From Acuticoccus kalidii (GTDB lineage Bacteria; Pseudomonadota; Alphaproteobacteria; Rhizobiales; Amorphaceae), in contig NZ_JAKGCS010000006.1 of NCBI RefSeq assembly GCF_021556395.1, positions 186,001-250,000 on the forward strand: a stretch of DNA of 64,000 bases, read 5' to 3'. The notes under the pieces were generated by a model that worked only from the letters and a program-made list of their open reading frames with translations, searched no databases and had not been told where the DNA came from. Numbering within the stretch: position 1 is the first letter of the stretch; each line of letters begins with the position of its first letter. The position numbers were made by a program, and so were the translations under genes. Positions 8,484 through 17,808 of the stretch are shown here, in pieces.

Positions 8484-9694
8484 TTCAGATATTCTTCGGC
8501 CCATACCGTTTCGATGATCTCGGTCCAGCTCGCGTGCGGCTCCGACAGGGTGGGGGCGTCGACCGCCGCCTCGCCGGCAAAGAGAGCACGCGTTTCACCC
8601 GGAAGTCCATCGATGTCGAGCACCGTCGGATCACCCCATATCGCGGGATCGGCCTTTCGCGCCTGCGCTTCGGGCGACAGGAGAACGTTCGCGACCACCA
8701 ACGCGCCGGCCTTCGCGTTGGCGTTCGCCGGGATCGCGACGAAGTGCACATTGCCGAGCGAGCCGTCGGCGAATGTCGTCACGCGGGTGGTCGGCGGCAG
8801 CGTTCCGGCGCGAATGGCGGTCTGCGCATCGGAGGGGTTGAAGGTGAGGGCGAGGAGGATCTCGCCGTCGGCGAACAGCCGGCGCAGCTCCGCGACGCCT
8901 TGCGGAAAGGCTTTGCCGGAGCGCCAGAGATGGGGATGCAGCCGCTCCAGCACCGGCAGGAGCGCGTTGCGGACGAGCGCCTCGGCGTCCGCGCCGGCGG
9001 GCTCCTGGAGGCGCGCCGGGTCCGGCACCGTGTCGAGCAGGATCTGCTTCAGGAAGGACGTGCCGAGAAAATTCGGCGGCTGCGGGTAGGTGAAGCGGCC
9101 GGGGTGGGCGGCGGCGAAGCGGATCAGCTCTTCGAGCGAGCGGGGCGGCTGAGGCGTCTTCCCCTCGTCGTAGAGATAAACGAGCTGGGCGCGGCCCCAG
9201 GGCGATTGCTGACCGTCCACCGGCACGGCGAAATCGGTGAGGATCGGGGCGCCATACCGGCTGAGATCGACGAGGGCGCGGTTCGGCAGCGCCTCCGCCC
9301 ACGGCTCGGCGAGGAGGAGGCCGTTGTCTTTCATGGCGACGAAATTCTCGCCGTTGATCCAGACGAGGTCCACCGCGCCGCCGTCCGTCTTCCCGGCGAC
9401 CGTCTCGGCGAGGACGCGGGCGACCGCCTCGGCGGTGTCGGCGACCTTCACCTGGACGAGATTGATCCCGTAGCGCTCGGAAACGACCTCGCCCACCCAG
9501 GCGATATAGTCGTTGATGTGGGTCTCGCCGCCCCAGGCGTACCAGTGGACGGCCTGTCCTCTGGCGGCGGCCTCGATGGCCGGCCAGTCGCCGAGCGGGG
9601 GGAGAGGCTCGGCGGCGGCCGGCGCGACCGCGACGAGGCCCGCGAGGAGGGCGCCGACGGCGCGGCGGCGCGCGGTGCGGAGGAGCCGTCTCAT
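8480..9694 (-). CDS. YnjB-type ABC transporter substrate-binding protein (orphan)
   Basis: Protein of 404 residues with a signal peptide (MRRLLRT..., cleavage near AAAEP) and a periplasmic binding fold. HWYAWGGETHINDYI and LVWINGENFVAMKDNGLL are typical of the YnjB family, related to thiamine/spermidine-type binding proteins. The ATG at 9694 overlaps the dsbD stop by 4 bases, and its own stop overlaps the nth start by 4 bases. No permease or ATPase gene is adjacent, although YnjB partners are usually encoded alongside. The ligand is unknown. Confidence 0.82.
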   Translation of the reverse strand: MRRLLRTARRRAVGALLAGLVAVAPAAAEPLPPLGDWPAIEAAARGQAVHWYAWGGETHINDYIAWVGEVVSERYGINLVQVKVADTAEAVARVLAETVAGKTDGGAVDLVWINGENFVAMKDNGLLLAEPWAEALPNRALVDLSRYGAPILTDFAVPVDGQQSPWGRAQLVYLYDEGKTPQPPRSLEELIRFAAAHPGRFTYPQPPNFLGTSFLKQILLDTVPDPARLQEPAGADAEALVRNALLPVLERLHPHLWRSGKAFPQGVAELRRLFADGEILLALTFNPSDAQTAIRAGTLPPTTRVTTFADGSLGNVHFVAIPANANAKAGALVVANVLLSPEAQARKADPAIWGDPTVLDIDGLPGETRALFAGEAAVDAPTLSEPHASWTEIIETVWAEEYLK

Positions 9695-11859
9695 CGGGTG
9701 AAGGTGGTGTCGAGCTTCGTCATGGTCAGGATCTGCGGCAGGATCTCGGGCTCTCCTCCGGCCGGATAAAAGACGTAGAGGGGAACGCCCGCCCGGCCGA
9801 ACTCGCCGATATAGCGGGTGATGTCCGGGTCGCGGCGGGTCCAGTCGGCCTCGAGATAGGTGATGTCGTTCTCGGCGAGGAGACGGGCAAAATCCGGATC
9901 GTCGAACACCACGCGCTCGTTCACCTTGCAGGTGATGCACCAGGCGGCGGTGACGTTCACGAACACCGCCCGTTCCGTCCCCCGCAGCTCCGCGAGGCGC
10001 ATCGGCGAGAAGGGCTCGGCGCGGCCCATCGTGGCGGCGAGCGCGATGTTGGGCGGCTCGGCATTGGTCGCCGGCCAGATCACGAACCCCGCGCCGACGA
10101 GGCTGAGCGCGGCCAGGCCGGAGGCGATGCGGTGGGACGCCCGCGTCCCGCGCTGGGAGAGGCCGAAGAGCCAGGCGGAGAAGGCGAGGAGCACGAAGGC
10201 GGCGAACACCGACAGGAGCGCGTCGATGCCGACGAGTTGGGCGAGCACCCAGACGAGCCACGCCGCCGTCGCGTAAAGGGGGAAGGCCAGCACCTGCTTA
10301 AGCCGCACCATCCAGACGCCGGGTTTCGGCATGATGCGGGCGAGCCCCGGCACGAGCGACAGCAGCACGAAGGGCGTCGCGAGGCCGAGCCCGAGGGCGA
10401 GGAAAACGGCGAAGGCGAACGGCGCGGACGCCGCCACCGCGACGCCGATCGCCACCGCCATGAACGGCGCGGTGCACGGCGTCGCGACGATCGTCGCGAG
10501 CGCGCCGGTGGCGAAGGAGCCGGCAAGCCCGTCCCGCTGCGCGGCGCTGCCGCCGAGCCGGGTGAGGCTCGCCCCGACCTCGAAGACGCCGGACAGGTTG
10601 AGCCCCACGGCGAAGACGAGGAGCGCCATCACCGCGACGAAGGTCGGGCTCTGGAGCTGGAAGCCCCAGCCGATCGCGACACCGCCGGCCTTCAGCGCGA
10701 GAAGCACCCCGGCCAGCACCGCAAAGCTCGCCAGAATGCCGGCCGTATAGGCCCCGCCGATTGCCGCGCGGCGGGAAAATGGCGCATCGGCGTGGGCGAT
10801 GAGCCCGAGCGCCTTCAGCGCCAGTACCGGGAAGACGCAGGGCATCAGATTGAGAATGAGCCCGCCCGCGAAGGCGAGAAGCAATGCGCGGAAGAGGCCC
10901 GTGTCGGCGAGATCAGCGGCCGGAGTGGCAGGAGACGCGGCATTCGCCGCCTGGAGCGGGGCGAGGGGGGCGAGCGTGCCGCCACCGCCGCCGCCCGCCG
11001 TGTTCTGGGCGGTCGCGGGCGCCGCCGGCGCCGGATCCGGGTCGCCCTTGGCGGTGATCCACCAGCTTCCCTCGTCCGTCCGCAACACGCCGCGGAGCGT
11101 CCCGTCGAGCCGGCCGCGGGCGCTTTCGAGCTGCAGCGTCATGCCGTCCCCGTCGGCGGCGGCGATGGCGGTCTGCTCGGCCACATGGTCGATCACATCG
11201 CGATCGAGGGGGAAGAAGGCGGCGTTCTCGGGCGTGCCGAGCGGCACCGTCAGGAAGATGCGGTGATCGTCGCGGGTGTAGGTCGCTTCGGCGTCGCTCG
11301 CCTTCGGCAGCGCCCATTCGGCCTTGACGAAATCGAACGCGACGGCCGAATCGAGCTCCGTTTCCGGCCCCGTCGGGATCGAGAAATCGACTTCGCCACC
11401 CTCCGGGATGCAGATCTCGTAACAGACGAGCCAGTCCATCTGGAGCGTGACGGGATAGGGTGTGCCGACGGGCCAGTCGGCCGGCACGGTCACCGACGCG
11501 AGGAGCGTGAAGGCGTCCTTGTAGCCGAAATTCATCAGCGGCCCGTAGGGCATCCGGTTCGGCGCGGGGAAGCGCAGCGGACCGGCCGTGCCGCCGTCCT
11601 TCAACGTCCAATCCGCGATCGGCGGCTCACCGGAATCGCCGGGATTCAGCCAATAAGTGTGCCAGTTCGGCGCGATCGTGTGCGTGATCGCGATGTCGGT
11701 CGAATCGCCGGGCCGCGTCGCGATGTTGCGGATCTCGATATCGGCGGCGATATGCTCCGTCTCGATTCGCGGCGCCGCTTCGGCGACGGCGACGGACGAG
11801 ACGAGCATTGCAGCCCCGGCGAGGGTGAGAGCGAGCGAACGCAACATCGAGCGGTACAA
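9691..11859 (-). CDS. dsbD: DsbD/ScsB-type thiol:disulfide interchange protein
   Basis: Inner-membrane electron carrier of 722 residues. Order: signal peptide (cleavage after AEAA); a periplasmic N-terminal domain with a Cys pair (VCYEIC); a Gly/Ala linker; eight or so membrane segments with the paired Cys in LMPCVFPVLALK and TPCTAPFM; and a C-terminal thioredoxin-like domain with AWCITC. These three Cys pairs pass reducing power from cytoplasmic thioredoxin to periplasmic substrates. The large N-terminal domain resembles ScsB more than E. coli DsbD, so the periplasmic partner may differ. An internal ATG at 11847 is an alternative start. It is the first gene of a coupled dsbD-ynjB-nth set. 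Confidence 0.9.
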   Translation of the reverse strand: MYRSMLRSLALTLAGAAMLVSSVAVAEAAPRIETEHIAADIEIRNIATRPGDSTDIAITHTIAPNWHTYWLNPGDSGEPPIADWTLKDGGTAGPLRFPAPNRMPYGPLMNFGYKDAFTLLASVTVPADWPVGTPYPVTLQMDWLVCYEICIPEGGEVDFSIPTGPETELDSAVAFDFVKAEWALPKASDAEATYTRDDHRIFLTVPLGTPENAAFFPLDRDVIDHVAEQTAIAAADGDGMTLQLESARGRLDGTLRGVLRTDEGSWWITAKGDPDPAPAAPATAQNTAGGGGGGTLAPLAPLQAANAASPATPAADLADTGLFRALLLAFAGGLILNLMPCVFPVLALKALGLIAHADAPFSRRAAIGGAYTAGILASFAVLAGVLLALKAGGVAIGWGFQLQSPTFVAVMALLVFAVGLNLSGVFEVGASLTRLGGSAAQRDGLAGSFATGALATIVATPCTAPFMAVAIGVAVAASAPFAFAVFLALGLGLATPFVLLSLVPGLARIMPKPGVWMVRLKQVLAFPLYATAAWLVWVLAQLVGIDALLSVFAAFVLLAFSAWLFGLSQRGTRASHRIASGLAALSLVGAGFVIWPATNAEPPNIALAATMGRAEPFSPMRLAELRGTERAVFVNVTAAWCITCKVNERVVFDDPDFARLLAENDITYLEADWTRRDPDITRYIGEFGRAGVPLYVFYPAGGEPEILPQILTMTKLDTTFTR

Positions 11860-12205
11860 TTCCTAACTGACCTCGCGAGGGAAATTTCGCATCAGTGCGA
11901 GTTAACCGGCTGCTAAAACGACACGCCAGAATTTTCCCTCGCGGCCCGTTTCCGGGGCCAGAACGACGTGCTCGACCATTAGAGGGCGTCGTCCGTCAAA
12001 GCAAAGCAACAGGCCTCACGATCGCGCGACGTGGCGTCGCCCCGCAGGCTCCGCGACAGCGCGGGCGGCGAAACGAAAACGCCCCGCACGGGTGGCGGGG
12101 CGTTTTCGGAGTTTGCCGCCCCGCGCGAAGGCGGGGCTTGTTCGCATTTCGCCGCACCGGAGCGCCCGGCGGCGCGACGGCGAGCGGCCGATCGAGGACG
12201 ACGGC
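11860..12205. other. Intergenic region between dsbD and sdhB
   Basis: No credible gene was found here. It carries the leader of dsbD on the minus strand at the left and, at 12,074-12,108, a strong hairpin terminator for sdhB. The open frames present are unbroken only because of high GC content and show no protein-like features. Confidence 0.6.
12074..12108 (-). terminator. Intrinsic terminator downstream of sdhB
   Basis: A perfect 14-base stem: CGAAAACGCCCCGC (12,074-12,087) pairs with GCGGGGCGTTTTCG (12,095-12,108) across a 7-base loop. Read on the minus strand, the GC-rich stem is followed by TTTCG. The A/T ends of the stem let it work in both orientations. It lies about 100 bases after the sdhB stop. 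Confidence 0.85.
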
Positions 12206-12985
12206 TTAGAGCCGGCGCTCGACCATCAGCGCCTTGATCTCGGCGATCGCCTTGGCGGGGTTCAGACCCTTCGGGCAGGCGTTGGCGCAGTTCATGATGG
12301 TGTGGCAGCGATAGAGGCGGAACGGATCCTCGAGCGCGTCGAGACGCTCGCCGGTCCGCTCGTCGCGGCTGTCGACGATCCAGCGGTGCGCCTGGAGAAG
12401 CGCGGCCGGACCGAGATAGCGATCGCCGTTCCACCAGTAGCTCGGGCACGAGGTCGAGCAGCAGGCGCACAGGATGCACTCGTACAGGCCGTTCAGCTTC
12501 TCGCGGTCGTCATGGCTCTGGCGCCATTCCTTTTGCGGCTGGGGCGTGTCGGTCTTCAGCCAGGGCTCGACTTCGCGAAGCTGGGCATAAAATTTCGTGA
12601 GATCCGGGATGAGATCGCGCACGATCTCCATGTGCGGCAGCGGATAGAGGGTAACGGGCCCCTCGACCTCGTCCATGCCCGTGGTGCAGGCGAGGCCGTT
12701 CAGCCCGTTGATGTTCATCGAGCAGGAGCCGCAAATGCCCTCACGGCACGAGCGGCGGAAGCTCAACGTCGGATCGATCTTGTTCTTGATATAGAGCAGG
12801 CCGTCCAGAATCATCGGCCCACAGTCGTCGATGTTGACGTGGTAGGTATCGATCCGCGGGTTTTCGTCACCCTCTTCTTGCCAGCGGTAGACGCGGAACT
12901 CACGCAGATTGCTGGCGTCGGCCGGTTTGGGCCACGTCTTGCCATCTTGAACGACTGAATTCTTCGGTAGCGTCAGCTGGACCAT
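12206..12985 (-). CDS. sdhB: Succinate dehydrogenase iron-sulfur subunit
   Basis: Protein of 259 residues carrying the three Fe-S clusters of complex II. The 2Fe-2S ligands are in CREGICGSC and the downstream Cys of LACTTG; the 4Fe-4S motif is [12 protein letters not shown] and the 3Fe-4S region is [14 protein letters not shown]. It transfers electrons from SdhA FAD to ubiquinone via SdhCD. It starts 16 bases after the FkbM methyltransferase gene and no sdhA, sdhC or sdhD is present in the window, which is unusual because sdhCDAB is normally one operon. SdhAF4, an assembly factor of the same enzyme, is encoded about 6 kb away. Confidence 0.96.
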   Translation of the reverse strand: MVQLTLPKNSVVQDGKTWPKPADASNLREFRVYRWQEEGDENPRIDTYHVNIDDCGPMILDGLLYIKNKIDPTLSFRRSCREGICGSCSMNINGLNGLACTTGMDEVEGPVTLYPLPHMEIVRDLIPDLTKFYAQLREVEPWLKTDTPQPQKEWRQSHDDREKLNGLYECILCACCSTSCPSYWWNGDRYLGPAALLQAHRWIVDSRDERTGERLDALEDPFRLYRCHTIMNCANACPKGLNPAKAIAEIKALMVERRL

Positions 12986-13001
12986 GGTTCACTCTGTCTC
13001 G

Positions 13002-13760
13002 TCAGTTCGAGCGGCGGGCGATCAGCGCGTTCTCGTCCGTCTGTTCCATAAGCTCATAGCCTCTCTGGAACAGTTCTTGAAGACAGTCTCGATCCCAAAC
13101 CGCCCGATGAAGCGTTTCGATCACCACCGCGCGAGGCCATCGGTCCGCCGCCGTCTCCTCGAAATAGGGCAGGAGCGCCTTGTCTTCGAAGCCTTCGACG
13201 TCGATTTTGATCGCCGCCGGAGCCTCGTCGAGAAGCTCCGACAACGGCCGGACCTCAACGCTCGGCCCAGCCTCGCCCCCCTCGAAGGGGAGGAGCGACG
13301 ACCGACCGGCATTGCGGCTCTCGTGCAATGTGAGCCGGCCCGTCGGCCCGACCGCCTCGGCGCGGATGGAAACGCGCTCCAAGAGGCCGTTCAAAGCGAG
13401 ATTGTCAAGTTGTCGGCGGCGCAGCCGTTCGAGCGGCTCGAACGTCACCGCCTTGAGGCCGGGAATGGCGGCGAGCAAGGTCACGGGATAAAGCCCGATA
13501 TTCGCCCCGATATCGACGAAGACGTCGCCCGCCTTCAGATGCCGCGCGAGGAAGGCGCGCTCGGCCGCCTCGTCGAGCCTCTCTTTGTACCAGATGTCGA
13601 AATCGACCTTGTTGTCCGCCGGCGCGAGGCGCCAGGCGAGACCCTCGACCGTGCGCGTCACCGGCCCCCGCGGCGCGTGGCGCTTGGCAAAACGTCGCAG
13701 CCGCTCGCGCACGAGCGGGGCGCGGCGCAGCCAGCGCGGCGGGTGGGGCAGGTCGATCAT
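13002..13760 (-). CDS. FkbM family methyltransferase
   Basis: Protein of 252 residues with the SAM-binding motif FVDIGANIGLY and the later IKIDVEGFED of FkbM methyltransferases, which usually O-methylate polyketides, sugars or lipids. The ATG at 13,760 overlaps the xerC stop by 4 bases (ATGA); the much longer open frame upstream is antiparallel shadow of xerC. It is sandwiched between xerC and sdhB (16-base gap). The substrate is not inferable, and the position in front of sdhB looks like an insertion into an ancestral operon. Confidence 0.87.
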   Translation of the reverse strand: MIDLPHPPRWLRRAPLVRERLRRFAKRHAPRGPVTRTVEGLAWRLAPADNKVDFDIWYKERLDEAAERAFLARHLKAGDVFVDIGANIGLYPVTLLAAIPGLKAVTFEPLERLRRRQLDNLALNGLLERVSIRAEAVGPTGRLTLHESRNAGRSSLLPFEGGEAGPSVEVRPLSELLDEAPAAIKIDVEGFEDKALLPYFEETAADRWPRAVVIETLHRAVWDRDCLQELFQRGYELMEQTDENALIARRSN

Positions 13761-14728
13761 GGGCGGACGGCGCGGGGGTGCGAATCGCGCCATGCCTCGA
13801 GGAGGCGGCGATCGTCGACGGCGGTATAGACCTGGGTCGTCGATAGGCTCGAATGCCCGAGAAGCTCCTGGATCGCGCGCAGATCGCCGCCATGGGCGAG
13901 GATGTGGGAGGCGAAGGCGTGGCGCAGCGCGTGCGGCGTCGCGGTGTCCGGCAGGCCGAGCGCGGCGCGCCAGTTGGCGACGACGCGTTGCACGATCCGC
14001 GCCGACAGCCGCCCGCCTTTCTCGCCGCGAAAGAACGGCCCGTCGACGAGCGCGAAGGGAGCGAGCGCGCGATACCGGTCGCACGCCTCGGCGACGGTCG
14101 GAAGGATCGGGACGATCCGCTCCTTCCCGCCTTTGCCGCGGACGCGCAAAATCTCGATCGGCGGCGCGAGGTCGATGCAGTCGAGCCCAACCGCCTCGCC
14201 GACGCGCAGGCCCGCCCCATACAGCAGCGAGAGCACCGCGACGTCGCGCATTTCGGTCCAGCTTGTGCCGTTCCCCGTCAGCATGGTCGTCGCGGCCTCG
14301 ACCGGAACGGGGCGCGGCAGGCCGCGCGGCTTGGAGGGAGCGCTGACCGCACGGGCGGCTGCGGCGTTGATGCCGTGATGGCGCTCGAAATGGCCGAGCA
14401 TCGTCCGCACCCCGGCGAGAATGCGCGCGAGCGAGGCGGGGCCCGCCCCCTCGCGGCGGCGCTGAGCCAGGAAGGCGCGCAGGTCCATGGGCTTCAACCC
14501 GTCGAGATCGGCGAGCTCGGCCGGGCCGCCCCAATGCTGGGCGAGGAAAATCAGGAACTGGCGCGTGTCGCGCTCATAGGCGTCGATCGTATGGTCGGAC
14601 AGGCCGCGCTCGTCGGCGAGCATGTCGAGCCACGCTTTGCGCGCGGCAAGCAGCGTCGGCGCGGCCGGAAGGAGACAGGTCGGCGAGGATGCAGTGGATG
14701 CCATGCCGGTATCTTGACCGATCGGCAT
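13757..14728 (-). CDS. xerC: Tyrosine recombinase XerC
   Basis: Phage-integrase-fold recombinase of about 323 residues. An N-terminal SAM-like core-binding domain is followed by the catalytic domain with Arg in AGLRVGEAVGL, Lys in GKGGKER, HxxR in PHALRHAFASH, His in LGHSSLSTTQ and the tyrosine in VYTAVD. With XerD it resolves chromosome dimers at dif. The start is uncertain: ATG at 14,728, ATG at 14,704 or GTG at 14,734. A location close to priA is common in related genomes and no mobile-element hallmarks are present, so this is the housekeeping enzyme and not an integrase. Confidence 0.88.
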   Translation of the reverse strand: MPIGQDTGMASTASSPTCLLPAAPTLLAARKAWLDMLADERGLSDHTIDAYERDTRQFLIFLAQHWGGPAELADLDGLKPMDLRAFLAQRRREGAGPASLARILAGVRTMLGHFERHHGINAAAARAVSAPSKPRGLPRPVPVEAATTMLTGNGTSWTEMRDVAVLSLLYGAGLRVGEAVGLDCIDLAPPIEILRVRGKGGKERIVPILPTVAEACDRYRALAPFALVDGPFFRGEKGGRLSARIVQRVVANWRAALGLPDTATPHALRHAFASHILAHGGDLRAIQELLGHSSLSTTQVYTAVDDRRLLEAWRDSHPRAVRP

Positions 14729-14871
14729 CAACACTGTGCCACCAACTATCCTTAACGCGGCGTGGAATGGACCGGCCGCAGTGATGCGATCGGCGCGATC
14801 GGCCGGCCGCGAAGCCCCGTCGCGGCGACGCTTCGGAGCGCCGCCGGACGTCGCGACCGGGGAACGGCGCG

Positions 14872-15528
14872 TCAGAGGATCGACTGACCCGTCTTCTTCC
14901 AGTCCGTGAGGAACTGGGCGAGGCCCTTGTCGGTGAGCGGATGCTCGATCAGCTTCGACAGGACCGCGGGCGGAAGCGTCGCGACATCGGCGCCGGCGAT
15001 CGCGGCCTGCTGCACATGATCCACAGTGCGGACCGACGCGGCGAGGATCTGAGTCTCGAGATCCTCATAATTGTCGTAAATGGCCCGGATGTCTTCGATG
15101 AGCTTCATACCGTCGAGGCCGATATCGTCGAGCCGGCCGATGAACGGTGAGATGAATGTCGCCCCCGCCTTCGCCGCCAGCAGCGCCTGCGCCGCCGAGA
15201 AGCAGAGCGTCACGTTCACCATGTGCCCGTCGCCGGTCAGCCGGCGGCAAGCCTTCAACCCGTCCCAGGTGAGGGGGAGCTTGACCGCGATGTTGGGTGC
15301 GATCCCCGCGAGCTTCTCGCCCTCGGCGACCATTTGGTCGGCCTCGGTCGCCGTGACTTCGGCACTCACCGGACCCTCGACGAGATCGGCGATCTCGGCG
15401 ATGACGTCCAGCATCGGCCGGCCGGCCTTCATGATGAGTGAGGGGTTGGTCGTCACCCCGTCGAGCATGCCGGTCTCGGTCAGTGCCTTGATCTCTCCGA
15501 CATCCGCCGTGTCGACAAAGAATTGCAT
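14872..15528 (-). CDS. fsa: Transaldolase / fructose-6-phosphate aldolase
   Basis: Small transaldolase of 218 residues (MipB/TalC type). It begins [10 protein letters not shown] and contains VTTNPSL and the Schiff-base lysine in [10 protein letters not shown] (about K83). It catalyses dihydroxyacetone transfer or aldol cleavage of fructose-6-phosphate in the pentose phosphate network. The ATG at 15,528 is the homology start; the frame remains open far upstream, but that part is antisense to priA. It is divergent from priA with 54 bases between starts. Confidence 0.92.
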   Translation of the reverse strand: MQFFVDTADVGEIKALTETGMLDGVTTNPSLIMKAGRPMLDVIAEIADLVEGPVSAEVTATEADQMVAEGEKLAGIAPNIAVKLPLTWDGLKACRRLTGDGHMVNVTLCFSAAQALLAAKAGATFISPFIGRLDDIGLDGMKLIEDIRAIYDNYEDLETQILAASVRTVDHVQQAAIAGADVATLPPAVLSKLIEHPLTDKGLAQFLTDWKKTGQSIL

Positions 15529-15582
15529 CCGCGCCACTCCAAAAGCATCATTCTCCCCCTCTCCTACAGGATTGCGGCCGAC

Positions 15583-17739
15583 ATGACACCCGAGCCTCGC
15601 CGCGTTTCGGTGCTCTTGCCGCATCAGCTCGGTCTCCTCACCTACGCCGCACCCGAGGCGCTCGCGCCGGGCCTCGTCGTCACCGTGCCGCTCGGCCGGC
15701 GCGACGTGATCGGCGTGGTGTGGGACGATGCGCCCGACCCCACGATCGACGCCGAGCGGCTGAAGCCGGTGCGCGGCGTCGCGAGTGCGATCACGCTCGG
15801 GGACGATCTGCGCCGGTTCGTCGATTTCGTCGCGCGCTATACGATGACGCCGCGCGGGGCGATCCTGAAGATGGTGCTGCGCTCGGGCGAGGGGCTCGTC
15901 GAGCCGAAGCCGCAGATGGCGCTGCGCCTCACCGGCGCCGAGCCCGACCGCTGGACGCCCGCGCGCCTTGCCGTGCGCGATGCGCTCGCCGCCGGCCCGC
16001 TCGCCCGCAAGGCGCTCGCCGATGCCTCGGGCGCGTCCGCGGCGGTGATCACCGGGCTCATGAAGGCGGGCGTGATCGCCGAGGAGGCGATGGCGCGCGA
16101 GGCGCTGCCGGCGCCCGATCTGTCGAAGCGCCCCGATCTCACCGCCGACCAGGCGGACGCCTCTGCGCGGCTCCGCGCGATCGTCGAGGCGAAGCGGTTC
16201 GAGACGGTGCTCCTCGAGGGCGTCACCGGGTCGGGCAAGACGGAAGTGTTCTTCGAGGCGATCGCCGCCGCCTTCGCCGCGGGGCGGCAGGCGCTGGTGC
16301 TGATGCCGGAAATCGCGCTCACCCCGATGGTGACGGCGCGCCTCGCGAGCCGCTTCGGCATCGTTCCGGGCGAATGGCATTCGGACCGGACCCCCGCCGC
16401 GCGGGTCGCCCTCTGGCGCGATGTCGCAATGGGGCGCGAGCCGATCGTCGTCGGCGCGCGCTCGGCCCTCTTCCTGCCGTTCGCCGATCTCGGCGTCATC
16501 GTCGTCGACGAGGAGCACGACCAGAGCTTCAAGCAGGAGGACGGCGTCATCTATCATGCCCGCGACATGGCGATCGTGCGGGCGCAGGCGGCGGGGATTC
16601 CGGTGGTGCTCGCCTCGGCGACGCCGTCGGTGGAAAGCCGCATCAACGCCGATCGCGGGCGCTATGAGCGTCTCGTCCTCCCCTCACGCTATGGGGCGGT
16701 CTCGATGCCGCATGTCGAGGCGGTCGACCTGCGCCGCGATGCGCCGCCCAAGGGCGAGTGGATCTCCCCGCCGGTCCGCGCCGCCGTCTCCGAGACCCTG
16801 GAGCGCGGCGAACAGGCGCTGTTCTTCCTCAACCGGCGTGGCTACGCCCCGCTCACCGTGTGCCGGCGCTGTGGGCACCGTTTCCATTGCCCCAACTGCG
16901 CGGCCTCGCTCGTCGAACACCGATTGCGCGGCCGCCTCGTCTGCCACCATTGCGGCCACGAAGAGGGGCGGCCGCGAGTCTGTCCCTCATGCCAGGGCGA
17001 GGACACGCTCGCCCCGTGCGGGCCCGGCGTCGAGCGGCTCGAGGAGGAGGCGCGGATGCTATGGCCGAAGGCGCGCACGACCGTGCTCTCGTCCGATCTC
17101 GCGGGGGGGTCCAAGGCGCTCGGCGCAGCGCTCGGGGCGGTGGCGCGCGGCGAGGTCGACATCATCGTCGGCACCCAGCTCGTCGCCAAAGGCTACACCT
17201 TTCCGAACCTTCAGCTCGTCGCGGTGGTGGATGCCGATCTCGGCCTCGAGAACGGTGACCCAAGGGCGGCGGAGCGCACCTTCCAGCTCCTCACCCAGGT
17301 GACGGGCCGTGCCGGCCGTGTCCACGAAGGCGGCCGTGCGCTCCTCCAGACCCACGCGCCGGACCATCCGGTGATCCAGGCGATGCTGCGCGGCGATCAA
17401 GAGGCGTTCTATCGCGAGGAGACCGAGGTGCGCCGCCAGGGAGCGCTGCCGCCTTATCACCGGCTGGCGGCGGTCATCGTCTCGGCGACCGACCGGGCCG
17501 AGGCGCACGGCCATGCCGCCGCGCTCGCCCGCACCGCGCCGCACGGGCCGGATGTCGAGATTCTCGGACCGGCGGAGGCGCCGCTCTCGATCCTGCGCGG
17601 CCGCTTCCGCTACCGCCTCCTGGTGCGCGCCCCGCGCGCGACGCCGTTGCAGGACATCATGGCTGCCTGGCTCGCCGAAGTTCCGGTGCGGGGGACGGTG
17701 CGCCGCGCGGTCGATATCGACCCGCAATCCTTCCTCTGA
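15583..17739 (+). CDS. priA: Primosomal protein N' (PriA replication-restart helicase)
   Basis: Protein of 718 residues. An N-terminal 3'-DNA-binding domain is followed by a DEAD-type helicase with Walker [10 protein letters not shown] and DEEHD (Walker B), the zinc-binding Cys pairs ([21 protein letters not shown]), and motif [11 protein letters not shown]. It reloads the replisome at stalled forks. The ATG at 15,583 is preferred over the open 20 codons upstream, which extend into the fsa promoter region. The sequence is complete and unremarkable. Confidence 0.96.
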   Translation: MTPEPRRVSVLLPHQLGLLTYAAPEALAPGLVVTVPLGRRDVIGVVWDDAPDPTIDAERLKPVRGVASAITLGDDLRRFVDFVARYTMTPRGAILKMVLRSGEGLVEPKPQMALRLTGAEPDRWTPARLAVRDALAAGPLARKALADASGASAAVITGLMKAGVIAEEAMAREALPAPDLSKRPDLTADQADASARLRAIVEAKRFETVLLEGVTGSGKTEVFFEAIAAAFAAGRQALVLMPEIALTPMVTARLASRFGIVPGEWHSDRTPAARVALWRDVAMGREPIVVGARSALFLPFADLGVIVVDEEHDQSFKQEDGVIYHARDMAIVRAQAAGIPVVLASATPSVESRINADRGRYERLVLPSRYGAVSMPHVEAVDLRRDAPPKGEWISPPVRAAVSETLERGEQALFFLNRRGYAPLTVCRRCGHRFHCPNCAASLVEHRLRGRLVCHHCGHEEGRPRVCPSCQGEDTLAPCGPGVERLEEEARMLWPKARTTVLSSDLAGGSKALGAALGAVARGEVDIIVGTQLVAKGYTFPNLQLVAVVDADLGLENGDPRAAERTFQLLTQVTGRAGRVHEGGRALLQTHAPDHPVIQAMLRGDQEAFYREETEVRRQGALPPYHRLAAVIVSATDRAEAHGHAAALARTAPHGPDVEILGPAEAPLSILRGRFRYRLLVRAPRATPLQDIMAAWLAEVPVRGTVRRAVDIDPQSFL

Positions 17740-17741
17740 AT

Positions 17742-17769
17742 GAGCGGGGGCTCATGCGCGCCCCCGCTC
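17742..17769. terminator. GC-rich hairpin between convergent priA and the hydrolase gene
   Basis: GAGCGGGGGC (17,742-17,751) pairs perfectly with GCCCCCGCTC (17,760-17,769) over an 8-base loop, starting 2 bases after the priA stop. There is no T-tract on either side, so it may act as a transcript-stabilising hairpin or a Rho-assisted terminator. Confidence 0.6.
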
Positions 17770-17776
17770 GCCAGCG

Positions 17777-17808
17777 CCTCAGAGCCTTAGAGCCTCAGAG
17801 CCTCAGAG
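17777..17808. repeat. Four tandem 8-base repeats (CCTCAGAG)
   Basis: CCTCAGAG occurs at 17,777, 17,793 and 17,801, with one variant copy (CCTTAGAG) at 17,785. The array ends inside the last codons of the minus-strand hydrolase gene, so the stop codon (complement of 17,803-17,805) lies within the fourth repeat. It looks like replication-slippage microsatellite sequence. Confidence 0.8.

Noticed and set aside
13757..14728. Tyrosine recombinase as the integrase of a genomic island
   Set aside because: Location near priA/fsa, XerC-like length and motifs, and absence of tRNA, att repeats or phage genes fit housekeeping XerC.
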